Shown here: positions 35,382 through 44,845 of the stretch, piece by piece
Numbering within the stretch: position 1 is the first letter of the stretch
Layout of the letters: every line of letters begins with the position of its first letter
Assembly (NCBI GenBank): GCA_964462685.1
Contig: CAYWYR010000015.1
Coordinates: forward strand, 1 to 64,000
Source of the DNA: CAYWYR01 sp964462685
GTDB lineage: Bacteria > Bacteroidota > Ignavibacteria > Kapaibacteriales > UBA2268
Direction: 5' to 3'
DNA length: 64,000 nt
The notes under the pieces: model-generated
Database searches by the model: none
The model's input: only the letters and a program-made list of their open reading frames with translations
Told to the model about the DNA's origin: nothing
Translations under genes and position numbers: made by a program

Positions 35382-35601
35382 TTAATAATTAGATTAATTA
35401 AAGAAATAGAGATATCATACAACAAAATGTATAACGGTAGATTGCAATTTAAGTATATTGGTTCTGAAAACGGGTATTGATGAACTGTATCTTTTGACTA
35501 TAACAAGAAATCGCGATAAACTGTGAAGAATAAAATTAACCAGTTTCTAAGATGTAGAAACAGTATAAACTATTAAGGATTGAACCAGCTTCGATCTTGA
35601 T

Positions 35602-36417
35602 CTATCTCAGAATAAAAGTAAGCGGGATAACACCTTCCATAACAGCGTCCGATTCAAGCGGATTAAATCTCCATTGCTTAAGCGCTTCGATTGCCGCTCT
35701 TTCCAGAGCTGGATCGGCTTTAGTGGTAGGCGTTACAGTTGATACTAAGCCGTTGGGGAGTACACGGAACCTGAGTACGACTTTTGCGGAGGCCTGAACG
35801 CCAGAAGGCATCTTAGGGAGTACTTTCTTTAGAACGACACGGTTACCGCCACCGCCCCAGTCTATGTCACCAAATCCGTCGCCAGCACCGCTTCCGCTCC
35901 CCCGAACCTTAAGCCCGGAGCCGAGGTCGCTACCATCGCTGCTACCGACTGATTTATTGGAATTTCCTGGGTTCTGATTGTCCTCCACTTCTTTGCTCGT
36001 AGTGGTTTCTTTGACGGCTACATATCTATCTGAAACATCGTCATTGGTGGCCTGATCGGTATTGCTCTTTGATATATCTTTTTTGGCGATTTCAGCATCT
36101 TGAAGTTCGGTCTGGCGCTCTTGGCCTTTTGCCTTAGCCCCTTCCTCAGTCAGATTACCGGATTTGACACCTGTGCCATCACCCGATCCGAACGAAAGCA
36201 ATTCCAACGGAACATAGTTTTTTTGGTATAAAGTTCTGCTGCTTGAAGAATCAACCTCGAAGAAACCGATTAGCAACAAAATCAACATTGTAATCGAAAC
36301 ACCACCTACCAGCCCCTTAAAGGCATTCGAGTCCCAAGGAATACTGAGGTTTAAGCCGCTACTAGCTTCGTGCCGAGATGACACATAAATATTTTTCTTA
36401 TGTTCTATATAGTCCAC
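35602..36417 (-). CDS. tonB: TonB family energy transducer
   Basis: A 271-residue protein with one N-terminal membrane helix (about 33-53), a long Gly/Ser/Lys-rich periplasmic linker and a C-terminal TonB domain (VVLRFRVLPNGLVSTV, AAIEALKQWRFNP, VIPLTFILR). It transmits proton-motive energy to TonB-dependent receptors such as the one in this window. No exbB or exbD is visible. It follows the SPOR gene on the same strand. Confidence 0.9.
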   Translation of the reverse strand: MDYIEHKKNIYVSSRHEASSGLNLSIPWDSNAFKGLVGGVSITMLILLLIGFFEVDSSSSRTLYQKNYVPLELLSFGSGDGTGVKSGNLTEEGAKAKGQERQTELQDAEIAKKDISKSNTDQATNDDVSDRYVAVKETTTSKEVEDNQNPGNSNKSVGSSDGSDLGSGLKVRGSGSGAGDGFGDIDWGGGGNRVVLKKVLPKMPSGVQASAKVVLRFRVLPNGLVSTVTPTTKADPALERAAIEALKQWRFNPLESDAVMEGVIPLTFILR

Positions 36418-36492
36418 TTCAGAGTTTAAGTATATTACTTATGCGATTGATGTTTGTTGCTGATTATCTAAGGAGAGAATACTCAATATGAC

Positions 36493-38220
36493 TTAACGTA
36501 TCCTATCGACCCATACCTGGGCGTACCCGAGTTTACGCGCCACGCGCATAGCTTCTTCTCTAGTCGGATAATCCCCTACCCTAACACGATACCAAGTCTG
36601 ATCCCTTATGATATGTTCAGAGATATATGCCTGCCCCACCCTTCTGTTTTGGAGCTTTTGCTTCCAGATCTCAGCATCTTCCTCACTTAGTGTAGAGAAA
36701 ACCTGAACGGTATAGGAACGTTGACTGTCAGAATCAGGCTCTTGTCTATCCCTTATCTTGTCTAAGATATCGTCTGCTCTATCGGATTTACCGATAGGCT
36801 TCGGAGTGGTCTGTTCTAATTCTGCAACGTCTTCATCTAACGGATAGACGGTTTCATCCGTTTTTTCATTTTCATTATTCCGGAATGGGTTCTTAGTGAT
36901 ATCCTCTTTAACCGTATTTCTCAGAGGTTTGGCAGGGATATTCTCGCTTTTGGATTTTTGATTAGCCGGCTTTTTGACTGATACCAGATCATCCTGAGTT
37001 ATGATATAGTTGTCTATCTCCGAGTCGGGGTTCAGCTTTATATCATCGCGGAATGGATTTGCTTCATCCAAAGTATTTACAGTATCATTGAGCAACACAG
37101 ACTGATCAGGGACGATAGTATCAACGGTCATTGATATATCATCACTATCATTGAGGTTTGGCTGTTCCTGTTGGAAGGTATTATCCGCCAAGCCGTTTTT
37201 TTCAAGATATTCTTTAACTTTAGTATTATCAACTGTTCCTTCATCATCGAGAAAATCTTCCATTCTCTCACTGACAAATTCTACAGTATCAACACCTTCA
37301 GGTATATCTAACTCGAAACCGAAATTTTTAAGACTTAAATAAAGTCTATAATTTTCTTCGTCATCACTATCATTATTTATTAGATACCAAGTTCCAAGTG
37401 CCGTGGCTACCATCAATAGTGCTGCCGATCCTATAACCGCAGGCCAAAACAGACCGGATCTCTTCTTTTTCTTTTTATCAGGTTTATCTGATTTTAATTC
37501 GGGTTGTGGCGGCTGAGGTGCTATTGTAGTATCGCTTTTCTCCAAACCATAAGTGCTTGGCCGGTCAGCATCTATGTCGCTTAGGTCTACTTCAGAGGTT
37601 GTTCCTTCTGGCTCCTCGCTGACAACAAGCGGAGCTGCCGCGATTATCTTTTCATCGAAAGGGTTTTCATCTTCAGGTTTATCTTCTTTTCTTTTTTTAC
37701 TTCTAGCTAGTTCACTATTGATGATATCTTTCAAATCATCATCAAAGCTTTCTTCAACTAAGGCGGGATTCTTAGAAGTAACCTCTTCTTTACTGACAGG
37801 TTTATCACCGAAAAGATCATCATACGGGTCTTTTTCTTCGGCGTCATCTGTATTTTCGGTATCACTGGTAGGTTCTGATTCGCTGATACCGATGAAATCC
37901 TCTTCGGTATCGTCCATCATATCCCATTGATCATCTTGATCGTCTTGATCGTCTTGATCATCAGCCGGGGTTTCCGCTTCTAAGTCTTCATCGCCGTCAC
38001 CGGCAGGCTCGTCGCTTTCATCAGGCGAATCAGTCGAAATAATCGTTTCATCAGTTGCCGAATCATAAAGTGGCTTATCGTCCGACGGGAATGCTTCGGG
38101 CATATCACCCGGGTAGCTATCCATCGAAGATATCTTGAACGTCTCGTCCCCCTGTTCGCCGGCTTGAAAGCCGCCTATCTCTTCTTCAGGGTTTGGATTA
38201 TCTGAATCAAATGATGCCAT
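36493..38220 (-). CDS. SPOR-domain membrane protein
   Basis: A 575-residue protein. The first 260 residues are acidic and low-complexity and include four DDQ units encoded by a 9-base tandem repeat. One membrane helix (GLFWPAVIGSAALLMV) follows, then a disordered region and a C-terminal SPOR domain (SYTVQVFSTLSEEDAEIWKQKL, RVRVGDYPTREEAMRVARKL). SPOR domains bind denuded peptidoglycan glycans at division sites. A TAnnTTTG promoter element lies upstream. Confidence 0.88.
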   Translation of the reverse strand: MASFDSDNPNPEEEIGGFQAGEQGDETFKISSMDSYPGDMPEAFPSDDKPLYDSATDETIISTDSPDESDEPAGDGDEDLEAETPADDQDDQDDQDDQWDMMDDTEEDFIGISESEPTSDTENTDDAEEKDPYDDLFGDKPVSKEEVTSKNPALVEESFDDDLKDIINSELARSKKRKEDKPEDENPFDEKIIAAAPLVVSEEPEGTTSEVDLSDIDADRPSTYGLEKSDTTIAPQPPQPELKSDKPDKKKKKRSGLFWPAVIGSAALLMVATALGTWYLINNDSDDEENYRLYLSLKNFGFELDIPEGVDTVEFVSERMEDFLDDEGTVDNTKVKEYLEKNGLADNTFQQEQPNLNDSDDISMTVDTIVPDQSVLLNDTVNTLDEANPFRDDIKLNPDSEIDNYIITQDDLVSVKKPANQKSKSENIPAKPLRNTVKEDITKNPFRNNENEKTDETVYPLDEDVAELEQTTPKPIGKSDRADDILDKIRDRQEPDSDSQRSYTVQVFSTLSEEDAEIWKQKLQNRRVGQAYISEHIIRDQTWYRVRVGDYPTREEAMRVARKLGYAQVWVDRIR

Positions 38221-38241
38221 TTATAACAATATACCTTATTT

Positions 38242-38249
38242 CAAAAGTA
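38242..38249 (-). promoter_or_regulatory. Bacteroidota-type -7 element before the SPOR gene
   Basis: The minus strand reads TACTTTTG, a TAnnTTTG match, 22-29 bases upstream of the ATG at 38220. It suggests that the SPOR-tonB unit is transcribed independently of the upstream TPR and barrel genes. Confidence 0.45.
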
Positions 38250-38274
38250 TATATCGATCTTTTACTGAATTACT

Positions 38275-39918
38275 TTAAAAACGCCAAGTAGCGCCACCAT
38301 TAAAAAACAAACCGCGCGCACGATAGCCGTTCCAAACATACACATTGCTGTCCAGCAAATTACGTGCCTCAAAATTCAATACCAAACCGCTACCGAGTTC
38401 AGCATCAGCCATAAACCTTAGATCAACGTAACCTGGCAATTCATCTTCATTGGCCAGATCGGCGAATCGCTGAGAAATATATGCTATCTCAGGAGATATA
38501 ACCAAAAAATCAAAGAGAGTTTTCTGATAATCAAACTCTATCTGAAAATCAGGCAGATACGGAACACTCAAATCATCACCGAGAATATCATCACCGCTTA
38601 GCAAACCATAATTATAAGTGATATTACCGGTCAGCTTATCTTCATCGGTCGGTGTCCAGTATCCTTCAAAGAAACCTCTGGCTATCTGTGCATCTGCATA
38701 AGTAGCCATAAAAGTAGCTTCTGCGGCGTCAGTAAAAAACTGATAGTCCTCATAAGCATCGAATCCGCCACCAAGCATAAAACCGAACTTAGTTGCCGGA
38801 TGGTGCCGCATCACAACATCACCACCGAAAATATTCTTTGTGAATAGCACTTCGGACTGGCCGTTTAGATATGGATTCTGAGAGATCATATCCGCGAAGG
38901 TATTATTGTTCACACCGGTTCTGCCAGTTGCCTGAACCGTGAACACCCTACCGAGCGGTAGATTAAGATTTACTTTTGCCTGAGGCCAGATAATTCCCTC
39001 ACCAACAGTCGGTTCTACGAAAACAGCACCAAGTCTGCTATTTAAAGTAAAATCCTTCCCGAATAAATCCCAAACGATCCCACCTGAAAATCTCAGATAC
39101 TCGCCTGTTTCATAAGTATTTAGTGAAAATTCTGTTTCGGCCCCGAAGTTGGCAAGATCTCCGGTTCCTTCAACTAAAGCATAACCGTTTAAACCGAGAT
39201 CCGTTCCGCTTTCTTCTATATCTGTGATAAGCGATAAAGACCGTACGCCACCCTTTAGTTTGAAGATATATCCTTCATAACTTCCGTCGGTGAAAATGCT
39301 ACCGTTCAGATCGAGTACAGAGATATTTTGAGCGTCACCGGCAGCGAAGTTATTATAGTTGTTGTTTTCGGTAGATATAGTTGTCTTAGTTTCACTTCCC
39401 CCAAATATCCAGAATTTATCCTCGGCAACATAATCAGATTCAAGTCTTGCGAAAAAACGTGAATAACCTGCCTCGTTCAAATGGCCATCAGATAATTCAG
39501 CTGAACCATCAAGATACATATCGAATCGACCTAGAGCAAAACCTACTCCTGCTTCTGCCCTCGGTGTAACAAATGAACCGAAGCTGGCCTGCACATATCC
39601 GTTCCTGTCATCCGGTTGGGGTATCTCGTTAGGCAGTGGCGGAAGGGGCAATAGCATCGGTGTCTGCTTTTCCAAAGAATTAATAGAATCGAGGATATTA
39701 TCAGGAAGTCTATATTCCAAGTCTGGCAGTCTCTTTTCCAGAGATGCTACCCTGTTTTGCTGTGTCCCATATATGATAGTGTTCGGTAGATTAAACGGCT
39801 CGCCGGTACTACCATCAGGCACAGTTCTTTGAACCTGTCGCGATCTCTCTTGGGAGTTAGCAGTCACCGAGACAAAAATCAGAACCGAAAAAACAAATAT
39901 ATTCTTTAAATATCTCAT
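38275..39918 (-). CDS. Outer-membrane beta-barrel protein
   Basis: A 547-residue protein with signal peptide ending TANSQ, a short periplasmic region, then alternating amphipathic strands to a C-terminal FNGGATWRF ending in Phe, as in outer-membrane barrels. It resembles the barrel part of a TonB-dependent receptor (LRFMADAELGSGLVLNFEARNLLDSNVY) but lacks a plug domain. Its start overlaps the TPR gene stop by four bases (ATGA), so the two are coupled. Confidence 0.8.
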   Translation of the reverse strand: MRYLKNIFVFSVLIFVSVTANSQERSRQVQRTVPDGSTGEPFNLPNTIIYGTQQNRVASLEKRLPDLEYRLPDNILDSINSLEKQTPMLLPLPPLPNEIPQPDDRNGYVQASFGSFVTPRAEAGVGFALGRFDMYLDGSAELSDGHLNEAGYSRFFARLESDYVAEDKFWIFGGSETKTTISTENNNYNNFAAGDAQNISVLDLNGSIFTDGSYEGYIFKLKGGVRSLSLITDIEESGTDLGLNGYALVEGTGDLANFGAETEFSLNTYETGEYLRFSGGIVWDLFGKDFTLNSRLGAVFVEPTVGEGIIWPQAKVNLNLPLGRVFTVQATGRTGVNNNTFADMISQNPYLNGQSEVLFTKNIFGGDVVMRHHPATKFGFMLGGGFDAYEDYQFFTDAAEATFMATYADAQIARGFFEGYWTPTDEDKLTGNITYNYGLLSGDDILGDDLSVPYLPDFQIEFDYQKTLFDFLVISPEIAYISQRFADLANEDELPGYVDLRFMADAELGSGLVLNFEARNLLDSNVYVWNGYRARGLFFNGGATWRF

Positions 39919-42900
39919 TGGTCACCCCCCATAAGCTCTTCGATATTCTTTATGCGCGTATCAGCTGTCATGCCGAAATCATCATCTGTCCTTAGCTCTC
40001 TCAAAGCTTTATAAACTTCGAGCGCTTCATTATATCTCTCGAGTTTCTGATATGCCAGCCCCTGATCCAGTAAAGCTTTTGCGAACCAGTCCTCGTAAGC
40101 GGAGAACTCAGTTTTGGTTTTCTCAAATGCGTCGATGGCTTCCCCGTAGAATTCATCCATCATCAGGAGCTCACCTATTCTGTAGCTTGCTTCGGCGGCA
40201 AAGCCCGGATCAACCTCATTCTGGACAAGTGCAGCGAAGTGCATTCTAGCCTCATCATTTTTCTCTTGCTTTCGGGCGAACATCCCGAGTTTATATCTTG
40301 CGTTTACCCCGTATTCATTATTCGGGAAGCTATCTGCCACAAAAGCGAACATCCTCAAAGCCTCTACGGTATCGCGAATGCCGTATTGAAGTATCGCCCT
40401 TTCAAATCCTGCCTGTGCAGCCACGATTTCGCCTGGATAATCCCTTATAACATTGGCAAACAGCGAATCAGACTTAGGCACGTTAGCTTGCTTTTTCCAG
40501 AGTATGGCATTATCCAGAGCTCCTTTCGCGGCCCACTGACTTTCAGGGAATTTATTTCTAAGTCTTGAGAAAGCTTCTTCAGCTTCTTGCGGCTCACCCA
40601 TATTGATATAGGATACGCCTATCCAATACATAGCTTCTGCGTTCTCTTCTGTAGTACCTTCGGTTTCTATAAGTGCTTCGTACTCGTCAATTGCATCCTT
40701 ATACCTGCCGTTAGAAAACAGTATAGTAGCTTTTCGCTCTTTAAAATCTCTTACGAAGGGGGAAGATTGATTGTCTGTAGTGTATTTATTTATTACCTCT
40801 ATTGCTTCATCTTCCCTGCCTACAAGCATAAGCGATTGCTGTATTCCTCTCAGAGCCTCGGGAGCCAGCTCACTTGCGGGGTAAGTATCGATAACATACT
40901 GATACTTTTCACGCGCCATATCATACTGTCCGGCATTGTAGAATGCATCTGCGATACCGTAATGTGTTCTTGGGATGTAATCACTGTTGGGGAAAGCCTC
41001 GATAAGATATCTGTAGCTTTCAACCGCTCCTTCGTAATTGCCCTTCTGGAATTTTACCCAACCTATCAAATACAAAGCGTTGGGTGCGAACGGGCTACCC
41101 CTGTATTCGGTAACGAATCTATCAAGCGCTACTATTGACTGGTCGTAACTACCCATTTTGAACAGAGCATTTGCTCTCTGATATGCAGAGTATTGACCAA
41201 GCTCTGTACCTGCCCCTAATTCCATCGCTTTTTTATATGATGCAGCGGCAGGGCCATATTGTTTGTTCAAATAGAAACCGTCGCCCTGCCTAGTCATAAC
41301 TTCTGGCCCGAATTTACTTTTTGGGTATTCTCCTATAAGCCTGTCGAAAGTGCGTGAGGAATTTTTGAAGTCTCTTAGCATGAACTGCGACCATCCGATC
41401 GCATACAATGCTTCTTCTCTTCGGTCTGTTTCTGGGTACTTATCTAGTAATGTCTCAAATGACTGTATAGCATTATTATAAGCGTTTTTTTGGAAGTATG
41501 CCTCTGAAAGCCAAAATAATGCTTCATCAGCTCTGGTGTCGGTTTCCGCAACAGCTAAATACGACGAAAGACTTGATATTGCCCTCGCATTATCCCCCGC
41601 CATTACCTGGGCAATGCCTTTCTTTAGTCTGGATTCCTTGATATACCATTGCTTCTTCGGCATATTATACTGCTTGGCACCGTCTGCAAGCACTTCTGCT
41701 TCCTCATAAGAATCCGCCGCTTTTTCATATTGTTTCAGGTGCAAGTACACTGCACCCAAAAGCAACTTAATCCTTACCATTGACTGGCTTCTGATAAGTT
41801 CGTTCTCAGCTCTTTCAAGTGTTTTTCTCGCTTCGATATACTCGCCTTCTTCATACTGTAACTGTGCGAGCTCCAGAAGTACCTGCCCCTGATAAGGGTA
41901 GCCTGACTGAACAGCTAAAGCGAAAAACTCTTTTCGCGCCTGAGCCAGATCACCTTTATATTTATAGGTAATTGCTCTATATAATTTGGCGATGTCTCTA
42001 AGCCCTTCGTTTTCTTTTTCAGAATCGAAGATCACAGAATCGTAGTATTCCTTTGCTTTATCATAGCCGCCTGTATTAAGATTAGCCCACCCCGCCCCGA
42101 GTCTCACATAATCCGTCAGATCGCTATTTCTAAAGGTATTAAGGTAAGTATCAAAATAATCCAGGGCTTCACTGTAATTACCCGCGAGGTTTGCGGCCTC
42201 ACCCCTCAGATAAAGTATTTCTTGGCGGGCGAACTCAGCATTTGTCTGCTCTGGATATTTTTCACCAATAGTGTCCCCTTTTATAATGTGGGAGATAACA
42301 GCATCTGCTCGTTCAAGATTCAGAGTAGCTTGTTCGTATTTTCGGAGTGTGATATTGTTGTTGGCTTCCCTTATAAGAGAGGCTACATAGGTATTGGAGA
42401 AAGGATAATTGATCCTTACTTTCTTGAACTTATCAATCGCATCATCATATAGCTCTCTCATCTCATCAATTTTACCGAGTGAGTAAAGCGCGTCATCGGC
42501 GTAATCGCTATCGTCATAGCGCAGCATTACTTCGTCAAATATCGGATATGCAGCATCAAACTCTCCGTTTCTTGATAATGCAACACCTTCCCAGAATAGA
42601 GCCTGCCCTGCCAGCTCTCTGTAAACGGGATCGTTTCTTCTGTATTCGTAATCGGACTCTGCAATTAGTTTAGCTGTCTGGAAATATTCAGAGGCTTCAC
42701 GAAAACTGTTTCTCTCAAAATTTATTACTCCCCTTTTAAAGGCTGCGAATGATACAAATGGAGAGTTAGGGTATGATTTTATGAACTCGCCTAATTTGGA
42801 ATCAGCCATTGTAAAGTTGCCTGTAGATAGGTCAATATCTACCTCTAATAGCAAAGCCTTTTCAATAGCTACATTGTCCGGGAACTCCATATATAGGGTC

Positions 42901-43127
42901 TGTAGATCTCTTTCCGCCTTTTTAAGCAAACCGATACCGAAATCCCTCTGAGCCATAACAAGGAATTCCGAACCATAGCGGTATCCCGGCACATTCATCT
43001 GAGCTACCAGATCAGTAGAGCCGATCAAAAGAATGCCAGCGAGAATATAAATTATTCTACCAAACAACGGTTGAATGATTCTTTTCCGACCAATTGGGGT
43101 TTGCTTTTTGAAAAATGGGTGAGCCAT
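39915..43127 (-). CDS. Large periplasmic TPR protein
   Basis: A 1,070-residue protein with an N-terminal hydrophobic export segment (IIYILAGILLIG). About two dozen TPR-like repeats follow (for example ALYAIGWSQFMLRDFKNSSRTF, YLIGWVKFQKGNYEGAVESY, HYGIADAFYNAGQYDMAREKY). It is probably periplasmic or outer-membrane associated. Tight coupling to a beta-barrel gene and nearness to SPOR and TonB genes suggest an envelope-assembly or transport scaffold; T9SS accessory TPR proteins (SprE/PorW type) are one comparison, not shown here. Confidence 0.85.
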   Translation of the reverse strand: MAHPFFKKQTPIGRKRIIQPLFGRIIYILAGILLIGSTDLVAQMNVPGYRYGSEFLVMAQRDFGIGLLKKAERDLQTLYMEFPDNVAIEKALLLEVDIDLSTGNFTMADSKLGEFIKSYPNSPFVSFAAFKRGVINFERNSFREASEYFQTAKLIAESDYEYRRNDPVYRELAGQALFWEGVALSRNGEFDAAYPIFDEVMLRYDDSDYADDALYSLGKIDEMRELYDDAIDKFKKVRINYPFSNTYVASLIREANNNITLRKYEQATLNLERADAVISHIIKGDTIGEKYPEQTNAEFARQEILYLRGEAANLAGNYSEALDYFDTYLNTFRNSDLTDYVRLGAGWANLNTGGYDKAKEYYDSVIFDSEKENEGLRDIAKLYRAITYKYKGDLAQARKEFFALAVQSGYPYQGQVLLELAQLQYEEGEYIEARKTLERAENELIRSQSMVRIKLLLGAVYLHLKQYEKAADSYEEAEVLADGAKQYNMPKKQWYIKESRLKKGIAQVMAGDNARAISSLSSYLAVAETDTRADEALFWLSEAYFQKNAYNNAIQSFETLLDKYPETDRREEALYAIGWSQFMLRDFKNSSRTFDRLIGEYPKSKFGPEVMTRQGDGFYLNKQYGPAAASYKKAMELGAGTELGQYSAYQRANALFKMGSYDQSIVALDRFVTEYRGSPFAPNALYLIGWVKFQKGNYEGAVESYRYLIEAFPNSDYIPRTHYGIADAFYNAGQYDMAREKYQYVIDTYPASELAPEALRGIQQSLMLVGREDEAIEVINKYTTDNQSSPFVRDFKERKATILFSNGRYKDAIDEYEALIETEGTTEENAEAMYWIGVSYINMGEPQEAEEAFSRLRNKFPESQWAAKGALDNAILWKKQANVPKSDSLFANVIRDYPGEIVAAQAGFERAILQYGIRDTVEALRMFAFVADSFPNNEYGVNARYKLGMFARKQEKNDEARMHFAALVQNEVDPGFAAEASYRIGELLMMDEFYGEAIDAFEKTKTEFSAYEDWFAKALLDQGLAYQKLERYNEALEVYKALRELRTDDDFGMTADTRIKNIEELMGGDQ

Positions 43128-43434
43128 AATTTTAATATCTGATAAAATTGGGTAAGCAGAACCGGTACAGTCCGATTAATGATATATGATTCAGCATGGA
43201 ACACTTGAGTTATACCCGCCTTAGAAATATATCCTAATTGCCGGTACGAATATCAACTCTCAACTGTTCTTTGATCTGCCCATAAAGAAGGGTAGCCACT
43301 ATTATTATTTAACACCTATAGAAGAAACAGTTAGGGATTGAGTAATATGCTGCATTTACAATTTAACATTTTATAAGAAAAAGAGAGACACTACTAAAAA
43401 CTATATTTCTAATTTTATATAAAATAATTTTAGC
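43128..43434. other. Intergenic region upstream of the TPR and small-peptide genes
   Basis: About 300 bases of AT-rich sequence between divergent genes. Apart from the promoter element at its right end I found no gene, RNA or repeat. Confidence 0.4.
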
Positions 43435-43442
43435 TACATTTG
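43435..43442 (+). promoter_or_regulatory. Bacteroidota-type -7 element before the 56-residue peptide gene
   Basis: TACATTTG matches TAnnTTTG exactly, 58 bases upstream of the small ORF. The sequence before it is very AT-rich. Confidence 0.5.
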
Positions 43443-43500
43443 CGTCTAATATTTTGTAAGTGATGCTTACACTATTAAATTTAATCTTTGGAGATGGAAA

Positions 43501-43671
43501 ATGAGAGTTTTAAACGCGATATTATCAATACTGTTCTTTGCGGCATGGGTTACCCATATTTTTTACACCTTTTCAGAAGGGAGTTGGATATTAGGCCTGA
43601 TAGGGCTGATTATATTCCCGCTCGGGGTAATCAACGGAATACTACTCTGGCTTGATGTGGGCTTTGTGTAG
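43501..43671 (+). CDS. Small membrane peptide
   Basis: A 56-residue frame from an ATG preceded by a good ribosome binding site (TTTGGAG, 8 bases before). It has two hydrophobic segments (AILSILFFAAWVTHIFY and ILGLIGLIIFPLGVINGILLW), so it is a likely two-helix inner-membrane protein. A -7 promoter element, the ribosome binding site and a strong downstream terminator support expression. The family is not recognised. Confidence 0.7.
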   Translation: MRVLNAILSILFFAAWVTHIFYTFSEGSWILGLIGLIIFPLGVINGILLWLDVGFV

Positions 43672-43681
43672 GATAAATAGA

Positions 43682-43750
43682 CTTTGGTAGGCGAGCGGGT
43701 TTGAGAGCCCACGGGAGCTGTGCGCCTACTTCCTACCTTTAAGCTCCCAG
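43682..43750 (+). ncRNA. Putative structured RNA or 3'UTR with pseudoknot potential
   Basis: Downstream of the small peptide gene, GTAGGCG (43687-43693) can pair with CGCCTAC (43723-43729). A perfect 5-bp hairpin with a UGAG loop lies inside it at 43697-43710. GGGAGCT (43713-43719), inside the first loop, can pair with AGCTCCC (43742-43748) outside it, giving an H-type pseudoknot order. Two exact 7-bp crossing helices are unlikely by chance. I do not recognise a known family. Confidence 0.45.
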
Positions 43751-43772
43751 ATATTGATTGGATGAGAGAGGC

Positions 43773-43807
43773 AAAGGCACCCCAGTGGGGGTGCTTTTGT
43801 TTTTTAT
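43773..43807 (+). terminator. Rho-independent terminator
   Basis: GCACCCC (43777-43783) pairs with GGGGTGC (43788-43794) across an AGTG loop. The stem extends by a G-U and three A-U pairs, followed by a T run. It ends the small peptide and structured RNA transcript, just before the convergent egtD gene. Confidence 0.85.
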
Positions 43808-43841
43808 ATCTATTTAGTGTCAGTGCAAGGGCAAGAGATTA

Positions 43842-43883
43842 TCAGACCTTTATCCTCAGACCTTTATCCTCAAACCTTTATCC
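43842..43883 (-). repeat. 14-base tandem repeat across the egtD stop codon
   Basis: Three head-to-tail 14-base units: 43842-43855 and 43856-43869 are identical, and 43870-43883 differs by one base. On the minus strand each reads GGATAAAGG[T/C]TTGA-like sequence; the first encodes the last codons of egtD including TGA. Confidence 0.8.
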
Positions 43884-44844
43884 ATAGACTGTCGGTGAAA
43901 TAGCCTTTGCAATCCTGAAAGTTCTCTACTATTGAAAATCCGCTAAGAGATGCCAACCGCTCGATATCACCCATAGAGTATTTCCGAGATATTTCTGTAT
44001 GTATGGGTTCAGCATATTCAAAATCCAGTTCCAGGCCGATATCGTTTATGCAAACTGATTGCTTTTTGTTTGATATCAGATAACTACGGCAAATCCCTTC
44101 AACGGGGTCGTAAGACTCGTAATGTGTGAATGACTGCACATCAAAATCCCCTCCCAACTCTTTGTTTATCCTATGCAGTAGATTTTTGTTGAATCTGGCG
44201 GTAACCCCTTGAGGATCATTATATGCGGCGCGTATTAGATGAGGGTTCTTTTTCATATCCATGCCTATCAAAAGATAATCCCCGGGGTTCAGTCTATCAT
44301 TTATCTTACTGAGAAAACTGATACTATCTTCCTCAAGGAAATTACCGATATTGGAACCCAAGAAAAGTACGAGTTTTTTGCGTCCTTCATCCTTTATCAT
44401 ATCCAAAGCCTGGAAGTACTCCATATTAACTGGCCTGGTATGCAGGTTAGGCAAGCTAACGGCAAGATTGTCAAGCAATGTCTGGATCGCGTCTCGGCTT
44501 ATGTCAATAGGCATGTAAACGAACTTATCTTTTCTCTCGGTCAGCTTTTTGAGTAGAAGTTTTGTTTTTGTGCCGTCGCCCGCACCGAACTCAGTGATAA
44601 GGGTCTGCGTACCGGTTGAACCTATTGCGTCAAGTATATCAGATGACTGAGTCTGCAATATCTCATACTCACATCCTGTAAGATAATACTCAGGTAGTTT
44701 CATTATTTCCTGAAAGAGCTGACTTCCTTTTTTGTCATATATATACATCGATGATATATATTTTCTCTTTCTTGAAAGCCCTTCATATACGGCATTTGCG
44801 AATCTTTTTTTCTCTTCGCCGAGTTTTGATATCTTATCTGTCAT
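43870..44844 (-). CDS. egtD: EgtD, L-histidine N-alpha-methyltransferase
   Basis: A 324-residue SAM-dependent enzyme making hercynine (trimethylhistidine), the first step to ergothioneine. It shows YIYDKKGSQLFQEIMKLPEYYLT near the N-terminus, the SAM-binding ITEFGAGDGTKTKLLL (83-98) and LFLGSNIGNFLEEDS. It begins 1 base after the egtB stop, so the two genes are an operon. No egtA, egtC or egtE was seen in the window. The C-terminus ends inside a short tandem repeat. Confidence 0.92.
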   Translation of the reverse strand: MTDKISKLGEEKKRFANAVYEGLSRKRKYISSMYIYDKKGSQLFQEIMKLPEYYLTGCEYEILQTQSSDILDAIGSTGTQTLITEFGAGDGTKTKLLLKKLTERKDKFVYMPIDISRDAIQTLLDNLAVSLPNLHTRPVNMEYFQALDMIKDEGRKKLVLFLGSNIGNFLEEDSISFLSKINDRLNPGDYLLIGMDMKKNPHLIRAAYNDPQGVTARFNKNLLHRINKELGGDFDVQSFTHYESYDPVEGICRSYLISNKKQSVCINDIGLELDFEYAEPIHTEISRKYSMGDIERLASLSGFSIVENFQDCKGYFTDSLWIKV

Positions 44845-44845
44845 A

